From: Hylemonella gracilis
GTDB lineage: Bacteria > Pseudomonadota > Gammaproteobacteria > Burkholderiales > Burkholderiaceae_C
Direction: 5' to 3'
Length of the DNA stretch: 64,000 bases
NCBI RefSeq assembly: GCF_004328645.1
Contig: NZ_CP031395.1
Span: 955,501 to 1,019,500 of the forward strand
Numbering within the stretch: the stretch's first letter is position 1; each line of letters begins with the position of its first letter. This document shows positions 24,105 through 35,000 of this stretch, piece by piece. The translations under genes and the position numbers were made by a program. The notes beneath the pieces were generated by a model, which did no database searches, was not told where the DNA came from, and saw only the letters and a program-made list of their open reading frames with translations.

Positions 24105-25220
24105 TCAGGCCAGCGGCATGCCGCAGAGCGCGCGGCCGATGAAGTCGTACAGCACATCGGACGTGGGGGCCATGATGGAGGCGGCGCGGGCATCGCGGAA
24201 CAGGCGTTCCAGACCGGCTTCCTTGCGGAAAGCCGCACCACCACCGATGCGCATGGCGAGGTCGGTCACTTCCAGCGCGGCCTCGGCCGCGCTGGCCTTG
24301 ACCTCGAGCACGCGCAACATGGCATCGGCACGGCCGCTGGCCAGCGCGGCCAGTGTGTCGTCACGCAGCGCCCGGGCCTGATCGGCTCGGATGCGGGCGC
24401 GGGCGAGGTAGGCGCGCACCGTGGGCAGGTCGGCCAGCGTGGTGTTGCTTTCTGCGAAGCGGTTGCCCGTGACGTGCGCCGTGGCGCGCTGCAGCGCGCC
24501 TTCCATCAGGCCGATCGACGCGGAGGCCACCAGCAGGGTGAACAGCGGCAGGGTGTCGCCGTTCATGATGTCACCCCCGCCGCCGTCCCGTCCCAGCATC
24601 GCACTGGCGGGCACGCGCACGCCGTTGGCGCGGATGGGCGCGGAGGCATTGCCGCGCAAGCCCAGACCATCAAAGGCCTGCGGGCGGCTCAGGCCGGGAA
24701 GGCGGCTGTCCACCAACCAGATCGTGCTCGGTCCTTCGGCCTGGGCTGGTTGCGAGGACCAGACGTAGGAGTCGGCTTCGAGCGCCGAGGTGACCATGCT
24801 CTTGCTGCCATCGAGCAGGTAGTTCTTGCCGTCGGCCTTGGCCGTGCCGACCGGTGCCCAAAAATGGCTCCGAGTCCCCGTTTCGGACCAGGCCAGGGTG
24901 CTGAGGTGCTTGCCTACGGCGATGGCTTTGCGGGTTTCGGCGGGGCCGTATTTCTCGATCAGGGCCGTGCTCGCGTAGTGCATGCAGACGATCATGGCGG
25001 TGGACGGACAGTCTTGCGCGATGCGTTCGACAACCTTGCTTGCCTCGGGCCGGCCCAGCCCCAGGCCACCCACGTCCTTGGCGCTGATCAGGCCCAGCAG
25101 GCCGGCCCGACCCAGTGCATCGAGTGCCGCGCGCGGAAAGCGGGCCTGCTGATCGGTTTCCAGCGCGACGGGCGCGATGGTGTCCTGGACGATGGATTCG
25201 AGCGTGGCGAGATAGGGCAT
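24105..25220 (-). CDS. Acyl-CoA-dehydrogenase-family flavoprotein
   Basis: 371 residues, the usual length for the family. Helical N-terminal domain (LDALGRAGLLGLISAKDVGG), central beta domain (TLAWSETGTRSHFWAP, DGSKSMVTSALEADSYVW) and a C-terminal helical domain with AMRIGGGAAFRKEAGLERLFRDARAASIM in pieces. I do not see the usual catalytic Glu in a typical position, and sequences like this also occur in flavin monooxygenase-like members (SfnB/DszC group). AAGGAG lies 6 bases upstream. First gene of a three-gene operon with a PhnD-like protein and a di-iron protein; substrate unknown and need not be a CoA ester. Confidence 0.82.
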   Translation of the reverse strand: MPYLATLESIVQDTIAPVALETDQQARFPRAALDALGRAGLLGLISAKDVGGLGLGRPEASKVVERIAQDCPSTAMIVCMHYASTALIEKYGPAETRKAIAVGKHLSTLAWSETGTRSHFWAPVGTAKADGKNYLLDGSKSMVTSALEADSYVWSSQPAQAEGPSTIWLVDSRLPGLSRPQAFDGLGLRGNASAPIRANGVRVPASAMLGRDGGGGDIMNGDTLPLFTLLVASASIGLMEGALQRATAHVTGNRFAESNTTLADLPTVRAYLARARIRADQARALRDDTLAALASGRADAMLRVLEVKASAAEAALEVTDLAMRIGGGAAFRKEAGLERLFRDARAASIMAPTSDVLYDFIGRALCGMPLA

Positions 25221-25430
25221 GAAGTGCTCCTTCGGATAACGTCGGGAAAAAACGCCGTCGTTGAAGGAGTCCCCTGAGGGAAGTGTTGCTGCCCGATTGC
25301 CTGAGCATCATCCGGGACTTTCAAGGATTCCGGGAAAGACGACAAACAATGCGCATGCCGCACGCAGACCTGCAATGACGACACCGGATGCTGCCCTCCG
25401 TGGCCTGACCACGGGGGCGACTCATTATAG
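25221..25430 (-). promoter_or_regulatory. Promoter and ~200-nt leader of the ACAD operon
   Basis: On the minus strand a perfect TATAAT lies at 25429-25424, just after selC, giving a start near 25417 and an unusually long leader of nearly 200 bases. Within the leader AGTCCC (about 25319) can pair with GGGGACT (about 25274-25268), enclosing TGCT/AGCA. On the plus strand TCCGGGA occurs twice (about 25310 and 25328) as a direct repeat. No recognisable -35 box. Structured leader or operator repeats are both possible; I cannot match it to a known riboswitch class. Confidence 0.4.
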
Positions 25431-25460
25431 GAACGGAGTCGCGCGCGCTGGAATGCGGGG

Positions 25461-25553
25461 CGGAAAGCAGCAGGAGTCGAACCTACCAGGAAGCGACTGA
25501 CGCCCCCTACCGGGTTTGAAGCCCGGGCGCACCACCGGGTGCGTATGCCTTCC
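25461..25553 (-). tRNA. selC: tRNA-Sec (UCA), selC
   Basis: A selenocysteine tRNA with an 8-base-pair acceptor stem (GGAAGGCA with TGCTTTCC, one G-T pair), anticodon loop CTTCAAA carrying UCA (plus-strand TGA at 25517-25519), a long variable arm and a T-arm with GGTTCGACTCC. The discriminator is G and CCA is not encoded (GCCC follows). It lies 48 bases downstream of selB on the same strand, completing a local Sec-insertion set. Confidence 0.95.
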
Positions 25554-25601
25554 TTGAGACATGGACGGCAGTCCATGCGACGCTGGTGATTCTAGAAGAG
25601 C

Positions 25602-27662
25602 TCAGTGGGCAGCGCTTTGCCAGCTCACGCCGGGCCGCAGCAGGTGCGCGTCGCGCACGCGGCGCGTGTAGCCCACGCGGTCGAAGTATTCCAGCACCTG
25701 GATCGCACGCTTGCGGCCCAAACCCGTCGCGTCGCGAAAGTGCGCGGCCTCGATGGCACCGCGCATGGCGGGCATTGCACGTCCGCTGTCATCCGCGGGC
25801 GCCGGGTTCGCCTCGGCTGCAAGGCGTGCGATCAGCGCGGCCAGTTCGTTCATGCGTTCGGCGGTGTAGAAGAGGTCTTTGACCACCTGGTGCAACGTGC
25901 CTTGGCGGGCCAGCTTGCGCAGCAATTGGCGCACCACCTCCTCGCCCATGTGGAAGTCTTTCGTCAGGTCGCGCACCCAGGGCGGGTCGTAACCGTCGGC
26001 GGGTGTCAGGCCTTGCAGCGCGGGCAGGAGCCGTTCGGCCAAGGCCTGTTCGCTGGCGCTCAGCTCCACACGGTGCGTGGGCAGGTGCAGCCAGGCGCCG
26101 CTCTGCGCGAGCGCGCCCTCGGCCAGCAGGGCCGAAAGCAAGCCTTGCCAGAGCGCGTCGCCCTGGATCTGCGTGGCCGCGTTCAGGGTGGGCAAGGCCA
26201 TGCGGCGCAGGCGCGCGGCATTGACGCCAGGCTCGTCTGGCGACTGGGTGTGCAAGCGGGTCAGGGCGTCCAGCACCTGTGTGCGCAGGGCCTGCCAGTG
26301 CGTCGGCGCGATCAGCAAGGCATCCTGGTCCGACCACGGCAGCACCAGCGTGTCGGTGGGCAGCTTCAGCGATTCGGGCGGGCGTCCCAGCAGCAGGGCC
26401 AGGTGGGCGCGCGTGAGCCCCTGCGGCGCTTGTTCAAGCAGGGGCCCTATGACTCCCTGCACCAGGGTCTGCTGCACAGCGTTCAGCCAGGCCAGGCGCG
26501 CGGGACTGCGGCGCTTGCGCTCAGGGGCGTAGGGGTCGAGCACCTGTCCGCCTCCCAGGGTGCGGCTGGCCTGCGCGTTGCGCAGGATGTAGCGGTCACC
26601 TGCCGTGGCGTAGACGTCGGTGTCGAAGACCAGTTGCACACGGCTTCCTTGCACCGAGGGTGCGTTGGAAGTCCGGTCCACTGTGTCCGTGCTCCGCGTG
26701 CTGTCGACTGGGCGCAGGATGTCCCCATCCAGCGGCACTGCATGCGCGAGGTGGTGGGCTGCGCCCAGGTGCACGTGCACAGGGGTCCAGGCGCGGATCT
26801 CCGCGCCGGGTAGCAACTGGAGGCGCACGTCCATGCGCCGGCTGGCCCGCAGGGCGCGTGCGTCGGCGATCCAGTCGCCGCGTTGGATCGTTTCTTTCTC
26901 GATGCCCGCGAGGGCCAGCGCGACCCGCTGGCCGGCATGGCCGCTGGGGCTGGCGCGGTTCTGGGCGTGGATGCTGCGCACGCGCACTCCCTGGCCGCTG
27001 GCCGAATGGCGCAGGCTGTCGCCGATCCGGGCCGTGCCGCCGAACACCGTGCCCGTGACCACCGTGCCCTGGCCCGTGAGGGTGAACACCCGGTCGACCG
27101 CGAGGCGGAACAGCCCGCCATCGGGCCGCGTGGCATGCGCCCGCGCGCATTCGAACAGGTGGGCGCGCAGCGCGGCCACGCCGGGATCATCCTCGCGCGT
27201 GGCCGTGGTTTCAAACAGCATGGCGCCGGCCAGCGGTGTGCCGTCGAGCAGGGCCTGCAATTCGGCGCGCACGGCGACGATGCGCTCGGCCGCGACACGG
27301 TCCACCTTGGTCAGCGCGATGCTGCCTTCGCGCACGCCCAGCAGCAGGGCGATGGCGAGGTGCTCGCGGGTCTGCGGCATCACGCCGTCGTCCGCCGCCA
27401 CCACGAGCAGGGCGTGGTCGATGCCCGCCACGCCCGCGGCCATGGTGTGGACGAATTTCTCGTGACCGGGCACGTCGATGAAGCCCAGCACCTGTCGAGC
27501 GTCGTCACCCGTGGCCTGCGGCAGGGGCGTGTAGGCATACCCCAGCTCGATCGAGATGCCACGCGCCTTTTCCTCCTTGAGGCGGTCGGTGTCCACGCCG
27601 GTGAGCGAGCGCACCAGCGTGGTCTTGCCATGGTCGATGTGACCGGCGGTGCCGATGATCAC
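25602..27662 (-). CDS. selB: Selenocysteine-specific elongation factor SelB
   Basis: 686 residues from a GTG at 27662, chosen because the conserved SelB N-terminus begins (M)[15 protein letters not shown] and a purine-rich stretch precedes it; an ATG at 27707 is the alternative. GTPase motifs G1 GHIDHGKT, G3 DVPGHEKF and G4 TKVD; then two EF-Tu-like beta domains and a C-terminal run of winged helices (ending [20 protein letters not shown]) that bind the SECIS hairpin. It delivers Sec-tRNA to the UGA in fdoG. Lies between selA and selC. Confidence 0.95.
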   Translation of the reverse strand: MIIGTAGHIDHGKTTLVRSLTGVDTDRLKEEKARGISIELGYAYTPLPQATGDDARQVLGFIDVPGHEKFVHTMAAGVAGIDHALLVVAADDGVMPQTREHLAIALLLGVREGSIALTKVDRVAAERIVAVRAELQALLDGTPLAGAMLFETTATREDDPGVAALRAHLFECARAHATRPDGGLFRLAVDRVFTLTGQGTVVTGTVFGGTARIGDSLRHSASGQGVRVRSIHAQNRASPSGHAGQRVALALAGIEKETIQRGDWIADARALRASRRMDVRLQLLPGAEIRAWTPVHVHLGAAHHLAHAVPLDGDILRPVDSTRSTDTVDRTSNAPSVQGSRVQLVFDTDVYATAGDRYILRNAQASRTLGGGQVLDPYAPERKRRSPARLAWLNAVQQTLVQGVIGPLLEQAPQGLTRAHLALLLGRPPESLKLPTDTLVLPWSDQDALLIAPTHWQALRTQVLDALTRLHTQSPDEPGVNAARLRRMALPTLNAATQIQGDALWQGLLSALLAEGALAQSGAWLHLPTHRVELSASEQALAERLLPALQGLTPADGYDPPWVRDLTKDFHMGEEVVRQLLRKLARQGTLHQVVKDLFYTAERMNELAALIARLAAEANPAPADDSGRAMPAMRGAIEAAHFRDATGLGRKRAIQVLEYFDRVGYTRRVRDAHLLRPGVSWQSAAH

Positions 27663-27699
27663 GGAAAGTTCCCCCCCGTTGCTTCCCCACTTCGTGTGG

Positions 27700-27795
27700 G
27701 TCGGCATACCCTCTCAAGGGGGCGCTCCCGCATCGGCACCGCATCTTTGCCCGGCAAAGCCGGCTCCGCGGGAGCCCGCGTTTGGCCTGCTCCGC
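27700..27795. repeat. Nested inverted repeats between selA and selB
   Basis: The 154-base selA-selB gap contains GGGCGCTCCCGC facing GCGGGAGCCCGC, enclosing CTTTGCCCGGCAAAG. This GC-rich dyad DNA differs from its surroundings and resembles dispersed intergenic repeats of Comamonadaceae; it could also form a transcript hairpin within the sel operon. No T-run. Confidence 0.4.
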
Positions 27796-27816
27796 GGCCA
27801 CTCGAGATGTGTGCGC

Positions 27817-29298
27817 TCATGTGTTCAAGGCGGTTTGCAGTACAAGCAGTTGCATCGTGAAGTCCGCCTCGTCCTTCGCTTCCAGGCAGCGTAGGTCCAG
27901 CCAGAGGCTGTCGTCGGCCACGCGGCCGATGACGGGGCGTGGCAGCTGGCGCAGTGCGGTTTCGAGGCGGATGATCTGGCGGCCGGCGCGCTTGGCCTCC
28001 ATCGGCCGGATGCGTAGGCCATGACTGGGCAGGGTGTCGGAAGGCAGGGCGCCGCTGCCGATCTGGCTGAAGAGGGGCACGCTCTCCACGGCGTACGCGT
28101 TGCCGAGTGCCGTTTGCAGCAGGGGCCGAAGCGCCTCGGCCTGCGCGTGCATCTGCGCCTGCGGGCGCGTGAAGAGGCGCAGCGTGGTCAAGCGTTCGGC
28201 CAGGCGTTCGGGCGTGAGGTAAAGGCGCAGCACCGGCTCCAGCGCGGCCAGGGTCAGCTTGCCAACGCGCAGCGCGCGCTTGAGCGGGTTCTTCTTGATG
28301 CGCGCGATCAGGTCTTTGCGGCCCACGATCAGCCCGGCCTGCGGACCGCCCAGCAGCTTGTCGCCACTGAAGGTGACGAGGTCGGCGCCCGCGGCGATGG
28401 TCTCGCGCACCGTGGGTTCATGCGGCAGGCCCCAGCGTGACAGGTCCACCAGCGTGCCGCTGCCCAGGTCCACCACCAGCGGCAGGCCTTGCGGGTGCGC
28501 CGCGCTGGGCGCGTGGGCGATTTGCGCGACCTCGGTTTCTGGCACGCTCTTGGTGAAGCCGGTCACGGCGTAATTGCTGGTGTGGACCTTCATCAGCAGG
28601 GCTGTGCGCGGCGTGATGCCCTCGGCGTAGTCCTTGGCGTGGGTGCGGTTGGTGGTACCCACCTCGACCAGCGTCGCGCCGGCGCGTTTCATGATGTCCG
28701 GAATGCGGAAGGCGCCGCCGATCTCCACCAACTCACCGCGCGAGACGATGACTTCCTTCTTCGCGGCCAGGGCATTGAGCGTGAGCAGCACGGCGGCGGC
28801 GTTGTTGTTGACCACCGTCGCCGCCTCGGCGCCGGTGAGTTCGCGCAGCAGCTCATCGATCAAGTCGTCGCGGTCGCCGCGTCCGCCCGTCGCCAGATCG
28901 AATTCAAGGTTGGCGGGTGTGGTGAGCGCGCGCACCACGGCCTGCACCGCATCGTCCGGCAGCAGGGCGCGGCCCAGGTTGGTGTGCAGCACCGTGCCAC
29001 TGAGGTTGAAAACGGCGCGCAGGCGCGGGGCGAACTTGGCCTGCAGGCGCTGCGTCACCGTGGCCGCCAGTGCCTCGGTGCCGGCTTGCGCGTCCAGTGC
29101 CTCGGTGCCGATTGCTCCCGCCAACACGCGCGCGCGCAGCGCGTCCAGTACGGTGCGCAGTGTGTCCGTGACCTGGCCCTGTCCGTACTGCATGCTCAGT
29201 TCGCGCAGCGCAGGCGTGGCGAGCACGCGGTCGACGGAGGGCAGCCTGGCCAATAAGCCAGGCGCTGGGTTGTCGGAGTCGGGGGAGGATGAACTCAT
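27817..29298 (-). CDS. selA: L-seryl-tRNA(Sec) selenium transferase SelA
   Basis: 493 residues (usual about 460). PLP-dependent enzyme that converts Ser-tRNA(Sec) to Sec-tRNA(Sec) with selenophosphate; the PLP lysine is in [17 protein letters not shown]. Other SelA motifs: [31 protein letters not shown] and [15 protein letters not shown] at 29298 is preferred over GTG at 29301. SelD, which makes selenophosphate, is not in the window. Lies 59 bases after fdhE in the same direction. Confidence 0.95.
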   Translation of the reverse strand: MSSSSPDSDNPAPGLLARLPSVDRVLATPALRELSMQYGQGQVTDTLRTVLDALRARVLAGAIGTEALDAQAGTEALAATVTQRLQAKFAPRLRAVFNLSGTVLHTNLGRALLPDDAVQAVVRALTTPANLEFDLATGGRGDRDDLIDELLRELTGAEAATVVNNNAAAVLLTLNALAAKKEVIVSRGELVEIGGAFRIPDIMKRAGATLVEVGTTNRTHAKDYAEGITPRTALLMKVHTSNYAVTGFTKSVPETEVAQIAHAPSAAHPQGLPLVVDLGSGTLVDLSRWGLPHEPTVRETIAAGADLVTFSGDKLLGGPQAGLIVGRKDLIARIKKNPLKRALRVGKLTLAALEPVLRLYLTPERLAERLTTLRLFTRPQAQMHAQAEALRPLLQTALGNAYAVESVPLFSQIGSGALPSDTLPSHGLRIRPMEAKRAGRQIIRLETALRQLPRPVIGRVADDSLWLDLRCLEAKDEADFTMQLLVLQTALNT

Positions 29299-29357
29299 CA
29301 CTCGCGAGGAAAGGTGGCAGTGCTTCAGGCTATCACGTTGGATCGTGCGCGCACAGG

Positions 29358-30389
29358 CTATTCAGCGGCAAAGGCCAGCAGCGGATTGGCGCCAGCGCGG
29401 GCATATGGGGTTTCGCTCATCAGCAGGTCGAGCGTGAGCGTGGCCAGATCGTCGGCCAGCGGTTCGGCCAGCGGGTCCTTCTCCTGGTTGACGATCTTGC
29501 GGTAGCCGTGGCAATGATCGCAGGTTTCCGCCAGCACGACCTGTGGGTCCTTCTTGCCGCCAAGGTTCTGGCGCGTGGTCTGGGCATCGGTGTCCCGCGT
29601 CTGGCTTTCGATGCCCTGGTAGCGGATGCCCTCGGTGGATTCGCAGTGGCTGCACTTCACGCGCACCATGTGCCACTCAGTGCCGCACAAGCCGCAGTGC
29701 AGGTAGCGATGGCCGGCGGACTGGCCGCCGATGCGCAGCACGCTGACCACGGGCGGGGCCGCGCAGACCGGGCAGATGCTGGTCGGGTCGGTGTAGGGGA
29801 TGTCGGCCACGCGCAGATGGCTGGCGCGGTGGGTGTACATGACTTGCAATGCAGCCAGCACCAGGGGTTGCAAGGCCAGTTCGTCGGCCTCGGTCGACTT
29901 GCTGGGCGTCTGCAGCAGGGCCAGGCGCGTGACCATGCGGTGGGCCAGCGCGTCGAGTTCCTCGTTGTTCAGGCCGCGCAGGCGCGTGACCAGGCCTTGG
30001 ATGGCCGAAGGCAGGGGCTCGACGGGTTTCGCCGATGGGGTGTCGCCTTTTTCCAGCGTCTCCAGCAATTGAGCCAACACGTCGCGCCAGGCCGGATCCA
30101 TGTGTTCGGCGGCAGGGAACAGCGGCATGGAATGTTCCTGCGCGCGGGCCACCTGCTGTACCTCGGCGTCGCTGAAGGACAGCGGCGCCAGCCGGGCGGC
30201 GACTTGGCCCTGGGCACGCACCAGGCGCGCCGCGAAGCGCAGGTAGTCGGCGATCGGGTTGCCTTCGGCAAGTTGCGCCAGGCGCGCGGCGCGGTCGGTG
30301 TAAAGGCTGCCGGGCTCGGGCAGGCGCACGCGGGTGAAGGCGGTGTGGTCGAGCGCTTCGATGTCGCCGGGTTGGAGGATGCGTTGCAT
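29358..30389 (-). CDS. fdhE: Formate dehydrogenase accessory protein FdhE
   Basis: 343 residues from ATG at 30389; the open frame continues 5' over fdoI but that is a shadow. The C-terminal half carries rubredoxin-like cysteine pairs that bind iron: CPVC, CGLCG, CSHC and CDHC. FdhE is required for activity of exported formate dehydrogenases, proposed to act on the folded catalytic subunit before Tat export. Lies 68 bases after fdoI. A short hairpin-rich stretch (30405-30450, CGCCGCCGG / CCGGCGGCG) separates the two and may act as a weak terminator. Confidence 0.92.
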   Translation of the reverse strand: MQRILQPGDIEALDHTAFTRVRLPEPGSLYTDRAARLAQLAEGNPIADYLRFAARLVRAQGQVAARLAPLSFSDAEVQQVARAQEHSMPLFPAAEHMDPAWRDVLAQLLETLEKGDTPSAKPVEPLPSAIQGLVTRLRGLNNEELDALAHRMVTRLALLQTPSKSTEADELALQPLVLAALQVMYTHRASHLRVADIPYTDPTSICPVCAAPPVVSVLRIGGQSAGHRYLHCGLCGTEWHMVRVKCSHCESTEGIRYQGIESQTRDTDAQTTRQNLGGKKDPQVVLAETCDHCHGYRKIVNQEKDPLAEPLADDLATLTLDLLMSETPYARAGANPLLAFAAE

Positions 30390-30404
30390 GGGGGTCCTGA
30401 AAAA

Positions 30405-30435
30405 TGAAAACGCCGCCGGGTCCTCCGGCGGCGTG
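30405..30435 (-). terminator. GC hairpin between fdoI and fdhE
   Basis: On the minus strand CGCCGCCGGAGGACCCGGCGGCG forms a near-perfect stem (CGCCGCCGG with CCGGCGGCG) followed by TTTTCATTTTTC. Placed just after the fdoI stop, it looks like a rho-independent terminator that would lower, not abolish, transcription of fdhE-selA-selB. Confidence 0.7.
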
Positions 30436-30457
30436 GCGCGGCAACCGCGGCGGCGTG

Positions 30458-31084
30458 TCAGCGATTGTCGCCGGTCTTTTCGCGGTACCAGCCGCGGTGG
30501 TGCTGCTTGGCCCAGGCGCGCGTGACGGTGCCGTAGAGCATGGCGCGGATGGTGCCGCGGGTCCAGATGGCCGCGTAGACGTGCAGGATGATCAGGCCAA
30601 TCATGCCCACCGCCGCGACGGCGTGCAACACGGAGGCCAGTCGAACCAGCGTCACGGGCAGGTTGAACCAGGCACGCCACATCAGCACGCCGCTGAGCAG
30701 CAGCACGGCCATGCAGGCCACCAGGCCCCAGAACAGCAGCTTCTGGCCACCGTTGTACTTGCCCTGCTCGGGCATGTCGTGGTCGTTGCCGTCCACCATC
30801 TTGCGCACGTTCTTCAGCCATTCCTTGTCGCGTGCCTCGATGAGGTTCAGGCGCCAGAAGCGCAGGAACATCATGACGAAGCCAGCGGCCATGACGAGGC
30901 CGATATAGGGGTGCAGGATGCGCGTCCACGGCCCGCCGCCGAACAGCTGGGTGAGCGGGAAGAAGGCGGGGTGGAAGAAGGCCAGGCCCGAGAGCGCCAG
31001 CAGGATGAAGCAGATGCCCACGGCCCAGTGGTTGGCGCGCTCCGAGGCCGTGTAGCGTTGCAAATCGCGGGGGTTGCGTTGCAT
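30458..31084 (-). CDS. fdoI: Formate dehydrogenase-O/N cytochrome b556 subunit
   Basis: 208 residues from ATG at 31084, two bases after the fdoH stop. Four membrane helices (VGICFILLALSGLAFFHPAF in parts, YIGLVMAAGFVMMFLRFW, FWGLVACMAVLLLSGVLMW, LHAVAAVGMIGLIILHVY) with His residues in helices 1, 2 and 4 that ligate two b hemes (RANHWAVG, ILHPYIGL, ASVLHAV, ILHVYAAIW). It anchors the enzyme and passes electrons to quinone. Matches E. coli FdoI/FdnI in length and layout. Confidence 0.94.
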   Translation of the reverse strand: MQRNPRDLQRYTASERANHWAVGICFILLALSGLAFFHPAFFPLTQLFGGGPWTRILHPYIGLVMAAGFVMMFLRFWRLNLIEARDKEWLKNVRKMVDGNDHDMPEQGKYNGGQKLLFWGLVACMAVLLLSGVLMWRAWFNLPVTLVRLASVLHAVAAVGMIGLIILHVYAAIWTRGTIRAMLYGTVTRAWAKQHHRGWYREKTGDNR

Positions 31085-31086
31085 GG

Positions 31087-31998
31087 TCAGGCCTCCTTCG
31101 CTTTCTGGTCTTCGCGTTCCATCTCGTCTTCCAGTTTCTTGGAGACTTCGTTGGGACCCTTGGTGATGAAGTGGAACAGGCCACCCAACGCGGCCGCGCC
31201 GAGCGCGACCATGGCCAGCGGCTTGGCCACGCCCTTCCAGAGGCTGACCATGGGGCTGATCTTGGGCGTGTCGGGCAGGCCGGCGTAGAGCGAGGGCTGG
31301 TCCGCGTGGTGCAGCACGTACATGACGTGCGTGCCGCCCACGCCGGCCGGGTCGTACAGGCCGGCCTTCTCGAAGCCACGCGACTTCAGGTCCTCGATGC
31401 GCTCGGCGGCCTGATCCTTCATGGCGTCCTTGGTGCCGAACATGATGGCGCCGGTCGGGCAGGTCTTGACGCAGGCCGGTTCCTGGCCCACGGCCACGCG
31501 GTCCGAGCACAGCGTGCACTTGTAGGCTTTCTTGTCTTCCTTGGAGATGCGCGGCACGTCGAACGGGCAGCCGGTGACGCAGTAGCCACAGCCGATGCAG
31601 TGCTCTTCTTGGAAGTCCACGATGCCGTTGGCGTACTGCACGATGGCGCCCGGCGAGGGGCAGGCCTTCAGGCAGCCAGGGTCGGCGCAGTGCATGCAGC
31701 CATCCTTGCGGATGAGCCACTCCAGATTGCCCGTGGCCGTGTTCTCGTACTCGGTGAACCGCATGACGGTCCAGGAGTGCTCGGTCAGGTCCATGGGGTT
31801 GTCGTAGACGCCGTGGTTGGAGCCGACCTCCTCGCGCAGGTCGTTCCACTCCATGCAGGCGGTCTGGCAGGCCTTACAGCCGATGCACTTGGACACGTCG
31901 ATGAGCTTGGCGACCTCGCCCGAGTGCGCTTCGCGGATGCTGGGTGAAGGCGTCGTGGTGGCGGAGCGACGCACGATGTCGAGGGATTGCAGTGACAT
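31087..31998 (-). CDS. fdoH: Formate dehydrogenase-O/N iron-sulfur subunit
   Basis: 303 residues. Four [4Fe-4S] binding groups: [42 protein letters not shown] and [21 protein letters not shown], followed by one C-terminal membrane helix ([17 protein letters not shown]) that docks onto FdoI. It transfers electrons from the selenocysteine/Mo centre of FdoG to the cytochrome b. Starts 15 bases after the fdoG stop. Confidence 0.95.
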   Translation of the reverse strand: MSLQSLDIVRRSATTTPSPSIREAHSGEVAKLIDVSKCIGCKACQTACMEWNDLREEVGSNHGVYDNPMDLTEHSWTVMRFTEYENTATGNLEWLIRKDGCMHCADPGCLKACPSPGAIVQYANGIVDFQEEHCIGCGYCVTGCPFDVPRISKEDKKAYKCTLCSDRVAVGQEPACVKTCPTGAIMFGTKDAMKDQAAERIEDLKSRGFEKAGLYDPAGVGGTHVMYVLHHADQPSLYAGLPDTPKISPMVSLWKGVAKPLAMVALGAAALGGLFHFITKGPNEVSKKLEDEMEREDQKAKEA

Positions 31999-32013
31999 GT
32001 TCGTGACTCCTGT

Positions 32014-35000
32014 TTAAACCTTCTCGACTTTCACGAGGAAAGTCTTGAACTCTGGCGTGTTGGTGTTGCCGTCGCCGACGAATGGCGTCAGCGTGTTCGC
32101 CAGATAGCCCTTCTTGGTCACGCCAGTGAAGCCCCAGTGGATCGGAATGCCCACGTGGTGCAGCGGCTTGCCATCCACCTGCATCGGCTTGATGCGCTTG
32201 GTGACCAGCGCCACCGCCACGATGTGACCGCGCTTGGACGAGACGCGGATGCGTTCGCCTGTCTTGACGCCGACTTCCTTCGCCAGGGCCTCGCCGATCT
32301 CGACGAACTGCTCGGGCTGGGTGATGGCGTTCAACACCGCGTGCTTGGTCCAGTAGTGGAAGTGCTCGGTCAGCCGGTAGGTGGTGCCGACGTGCGGGAA
32401 CTCCTTGGCCTCGCCGAAGGTCTTCCAGACCTCCGGGAACACGCGCGCGGCCGGGTTGCTGGTCGCCTTGGCGTTCTTCGGGTTCAGCGGGTTGTAGCCC
32501 AGCGGCGTGTCGAAGGGTTCGTAGTGCTCGGGGAAGGGACCTTCGTTCATGCCCTTGCGCGCGAAGAAGCGGGCCACGCCCTCGGGGTTCATGATGAAGG
32601 GCCCGGCGCCGGTCTCGGGCGCGAGCGTGCCACCGAAGTCCGGAACGTCCGCACCGCCCCAGCCGCCGGCGCCACCGTTGGCGGCCGGGTTCCAGGCCAC
32701 CAGCTTGCGCTTGGGGTTGTAGGGCTTGCCGCTCGGGTCACAGGACGCGCGGTTGTAGAGCACGCGGCGGTTGGCCGGCCAGGCCCAGGCCCAGTTCAGC
32801 GTGTTGCCAATGCCCGTGGGGTCGCTGTTGTCGCGCCGCGCCATCTGGTTGCCCGCGGTGGTCCAGGCGCCGGCGTAGATCCAGCAGCCGCTGATCGTCG
32901 TGCCGTCGTCGCGCAGCTCGCCAAAGCCCGAGACCTGTTCGCCCGCCTTGCGCAGCACGGTGGTCTTGTCCTTGGGGTCGATCAGATCGACCAGGGCGCG
33001 GCCGTTGTATTCCTTGGCCACTTCCTCGGGGGACGGTTCCTCGGCCCGCGCGTACGGCCACCAGAGGTTGACGATGGGGTCAGGGAACTTGCCCCCTTCC
33101 TTGGCGTACAGCGTCTTCAGGCGCTGGTGCAGCCCGGACATGATGCGGATGTCCGTGCGCGCCTCGCCGGGGGCCTCGCCCGCCTTCCAGTGCCACTGCA
33201 GCACGCGCGAGGAACTGACGACCGCGCCGTCTTCCTCGGCGAAACAGGTGGTCGGCAGGCGGAACACCTCGGTCTGGATCGAGGCGGTGTCCACGTCGTT
33301 GTACTCGCCATGGTTCTTCCAGAACTCGGCGGTCTCGGTCGCCAAGGGGTCCATCACCACCAGGAACTTGAGCTTGGAGAGCCCGTCGCGCACACGGCCC
33401 TTGTCAGACAACGAGGCAATGGGGTTGAAACCCTGGGCGATGTAGCCGTTGACCTTGCCCTGGTGCATCAACTCGAAGATTTGCAGCATGTCGTACTGCT
33501 TGTCGAGCTTGGGCAGGTAGTTGTAGGCCCAGTTGTTGTCCTTGGTGGCCGCCGGACCGTACCAGGCCTTCATCAGGCTCACGTGGAATTTGCCGTAGTT
33601 CTGCCAGTAGCTCATCTGGTTGGCGCGCAGGGGTTTCTGCGCGCGCGCCTCGATGTACTTGGCGTAGTCCTGCTCGGCCTGTCCGGGCAGCGTGAGGTAG
33701 CCCGGCAGGCTGGCCGACAGCAGGCCCAGGTCCGTCAGGCCCTGGATGTTGCTGTGGCCGCGCAGCGCGTTCATGCCGCCGCCGGCCACACCGATGTTGC
33801 CGCACAGCAGCTGCACCATGGCGCCGGTGCGCAGCATCTGCGCGCCCGTGCTGTGCTGGGTCCAGCCCAGCGCGTACATGATGGTGGCCGCGCGGCCCGC
33901 CACGGCCGTGGACGCGAACTGCTCGGCCACGTGCAGGAACTTCTCCTTGGGCGTGCCGCAGACGCGTTCCACCATCTCGGGCGTGTAGCGCGCGTAGTGC
34001 TGCTTCATCAGCTGGTACACGCTGCGCGGGTGCTTGAGTGTGGGGTCGGTCTTGACGAAACCGTCCGCGCCGAGCTCGTAGTCCCAGCTGCCTTTGTCGT
34101 AGGTGCGCTTCTCGGGGTTGTAGCCGGAGAAAATGCCCTCGTCGAACTTGAAGTCCTCGCGCACGATGAAGGTGAAGTCCGTGTAGGCCTTCACGTACTC
34201 GTGGTGGATCTTGTCGTTCGTCAGCAAGTAATTGATGATGCCGCCCAGGAAGGCGATGTCACTGCCGGAACGGATCGGTGCGTAGAAGTCGGCCACGGAC
34301 GCCGAGCGGTTGAAGCGCGGGTCCACCACCATGAAGTGCGCCTTGTTGTGCGCCTTCGCCTCCGTCACCCACTTGAAACCGCAGGGGTGCGCCTCGGCGG
34401 CATTGCCGCCCATGATCAGAATTACGTCCGCATTCTTGATGTCGACCCAATGGTTCGTCATCGCTCCACGGCCAAACGTCGGGGCAAGACCTGCCACCGT
34501 CGGGCCGTGTCAGACACGGGCTTGGTTGTCGAATGCGAGCAGGCCCCAGGAACGGGCGACTTTGTGGGTGATGTAGCCGGCTTCATTGCTGGAGGCCGAG
34601 GCCGCCAGCATGCCAGTGGTGAGCCAGCGATTGACCGTCAGGCCGTCCGCCGTCTTTTCAACGAAGTTGGCGTCGCGATCAGCCTTGAGCAGCGTGGCGA
34701 TGCGGTCCAGCGCCTCGTTCCAGGACATGCGCTTCCACTCGTTGGAGCCCGGTGCGCGGTACTCGGGGTACATCAGGCGGCTGGGGCTGTTGATGATGTC
34801 CAGCAGGCCCGCGCCCTTGGGGCAGAGCGTGCCGCGGTTCACCGGATGGTCCGGATCACCCTCGACGTGGAACACCGTGGAGCGCACGTTCTTCGCGCCA
34901 TCACCGTGCGAATACATCAGGATGCCGCAGCCGACCGAGCAGTACGTGCAGGTCTGGCGGGTGACGGTGGCGGCGGAGAGTTTGTACTGTCGGACGTCGG

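Noticed and set aside
25430..25561. selC as an integration site for a mobile island.
   Set aside because: No integrase gene and no direct repeat of the selC 3' end was found in the window; the genes beyond it look like ordinary chromosomal operons.
34498..34512. Stop codon in fdoG suggesting a pseudogene or frameshift.
   Set aside because: It is a Sec UGA in the family-conserved position, with SECIS, selC, selA and selB close by.
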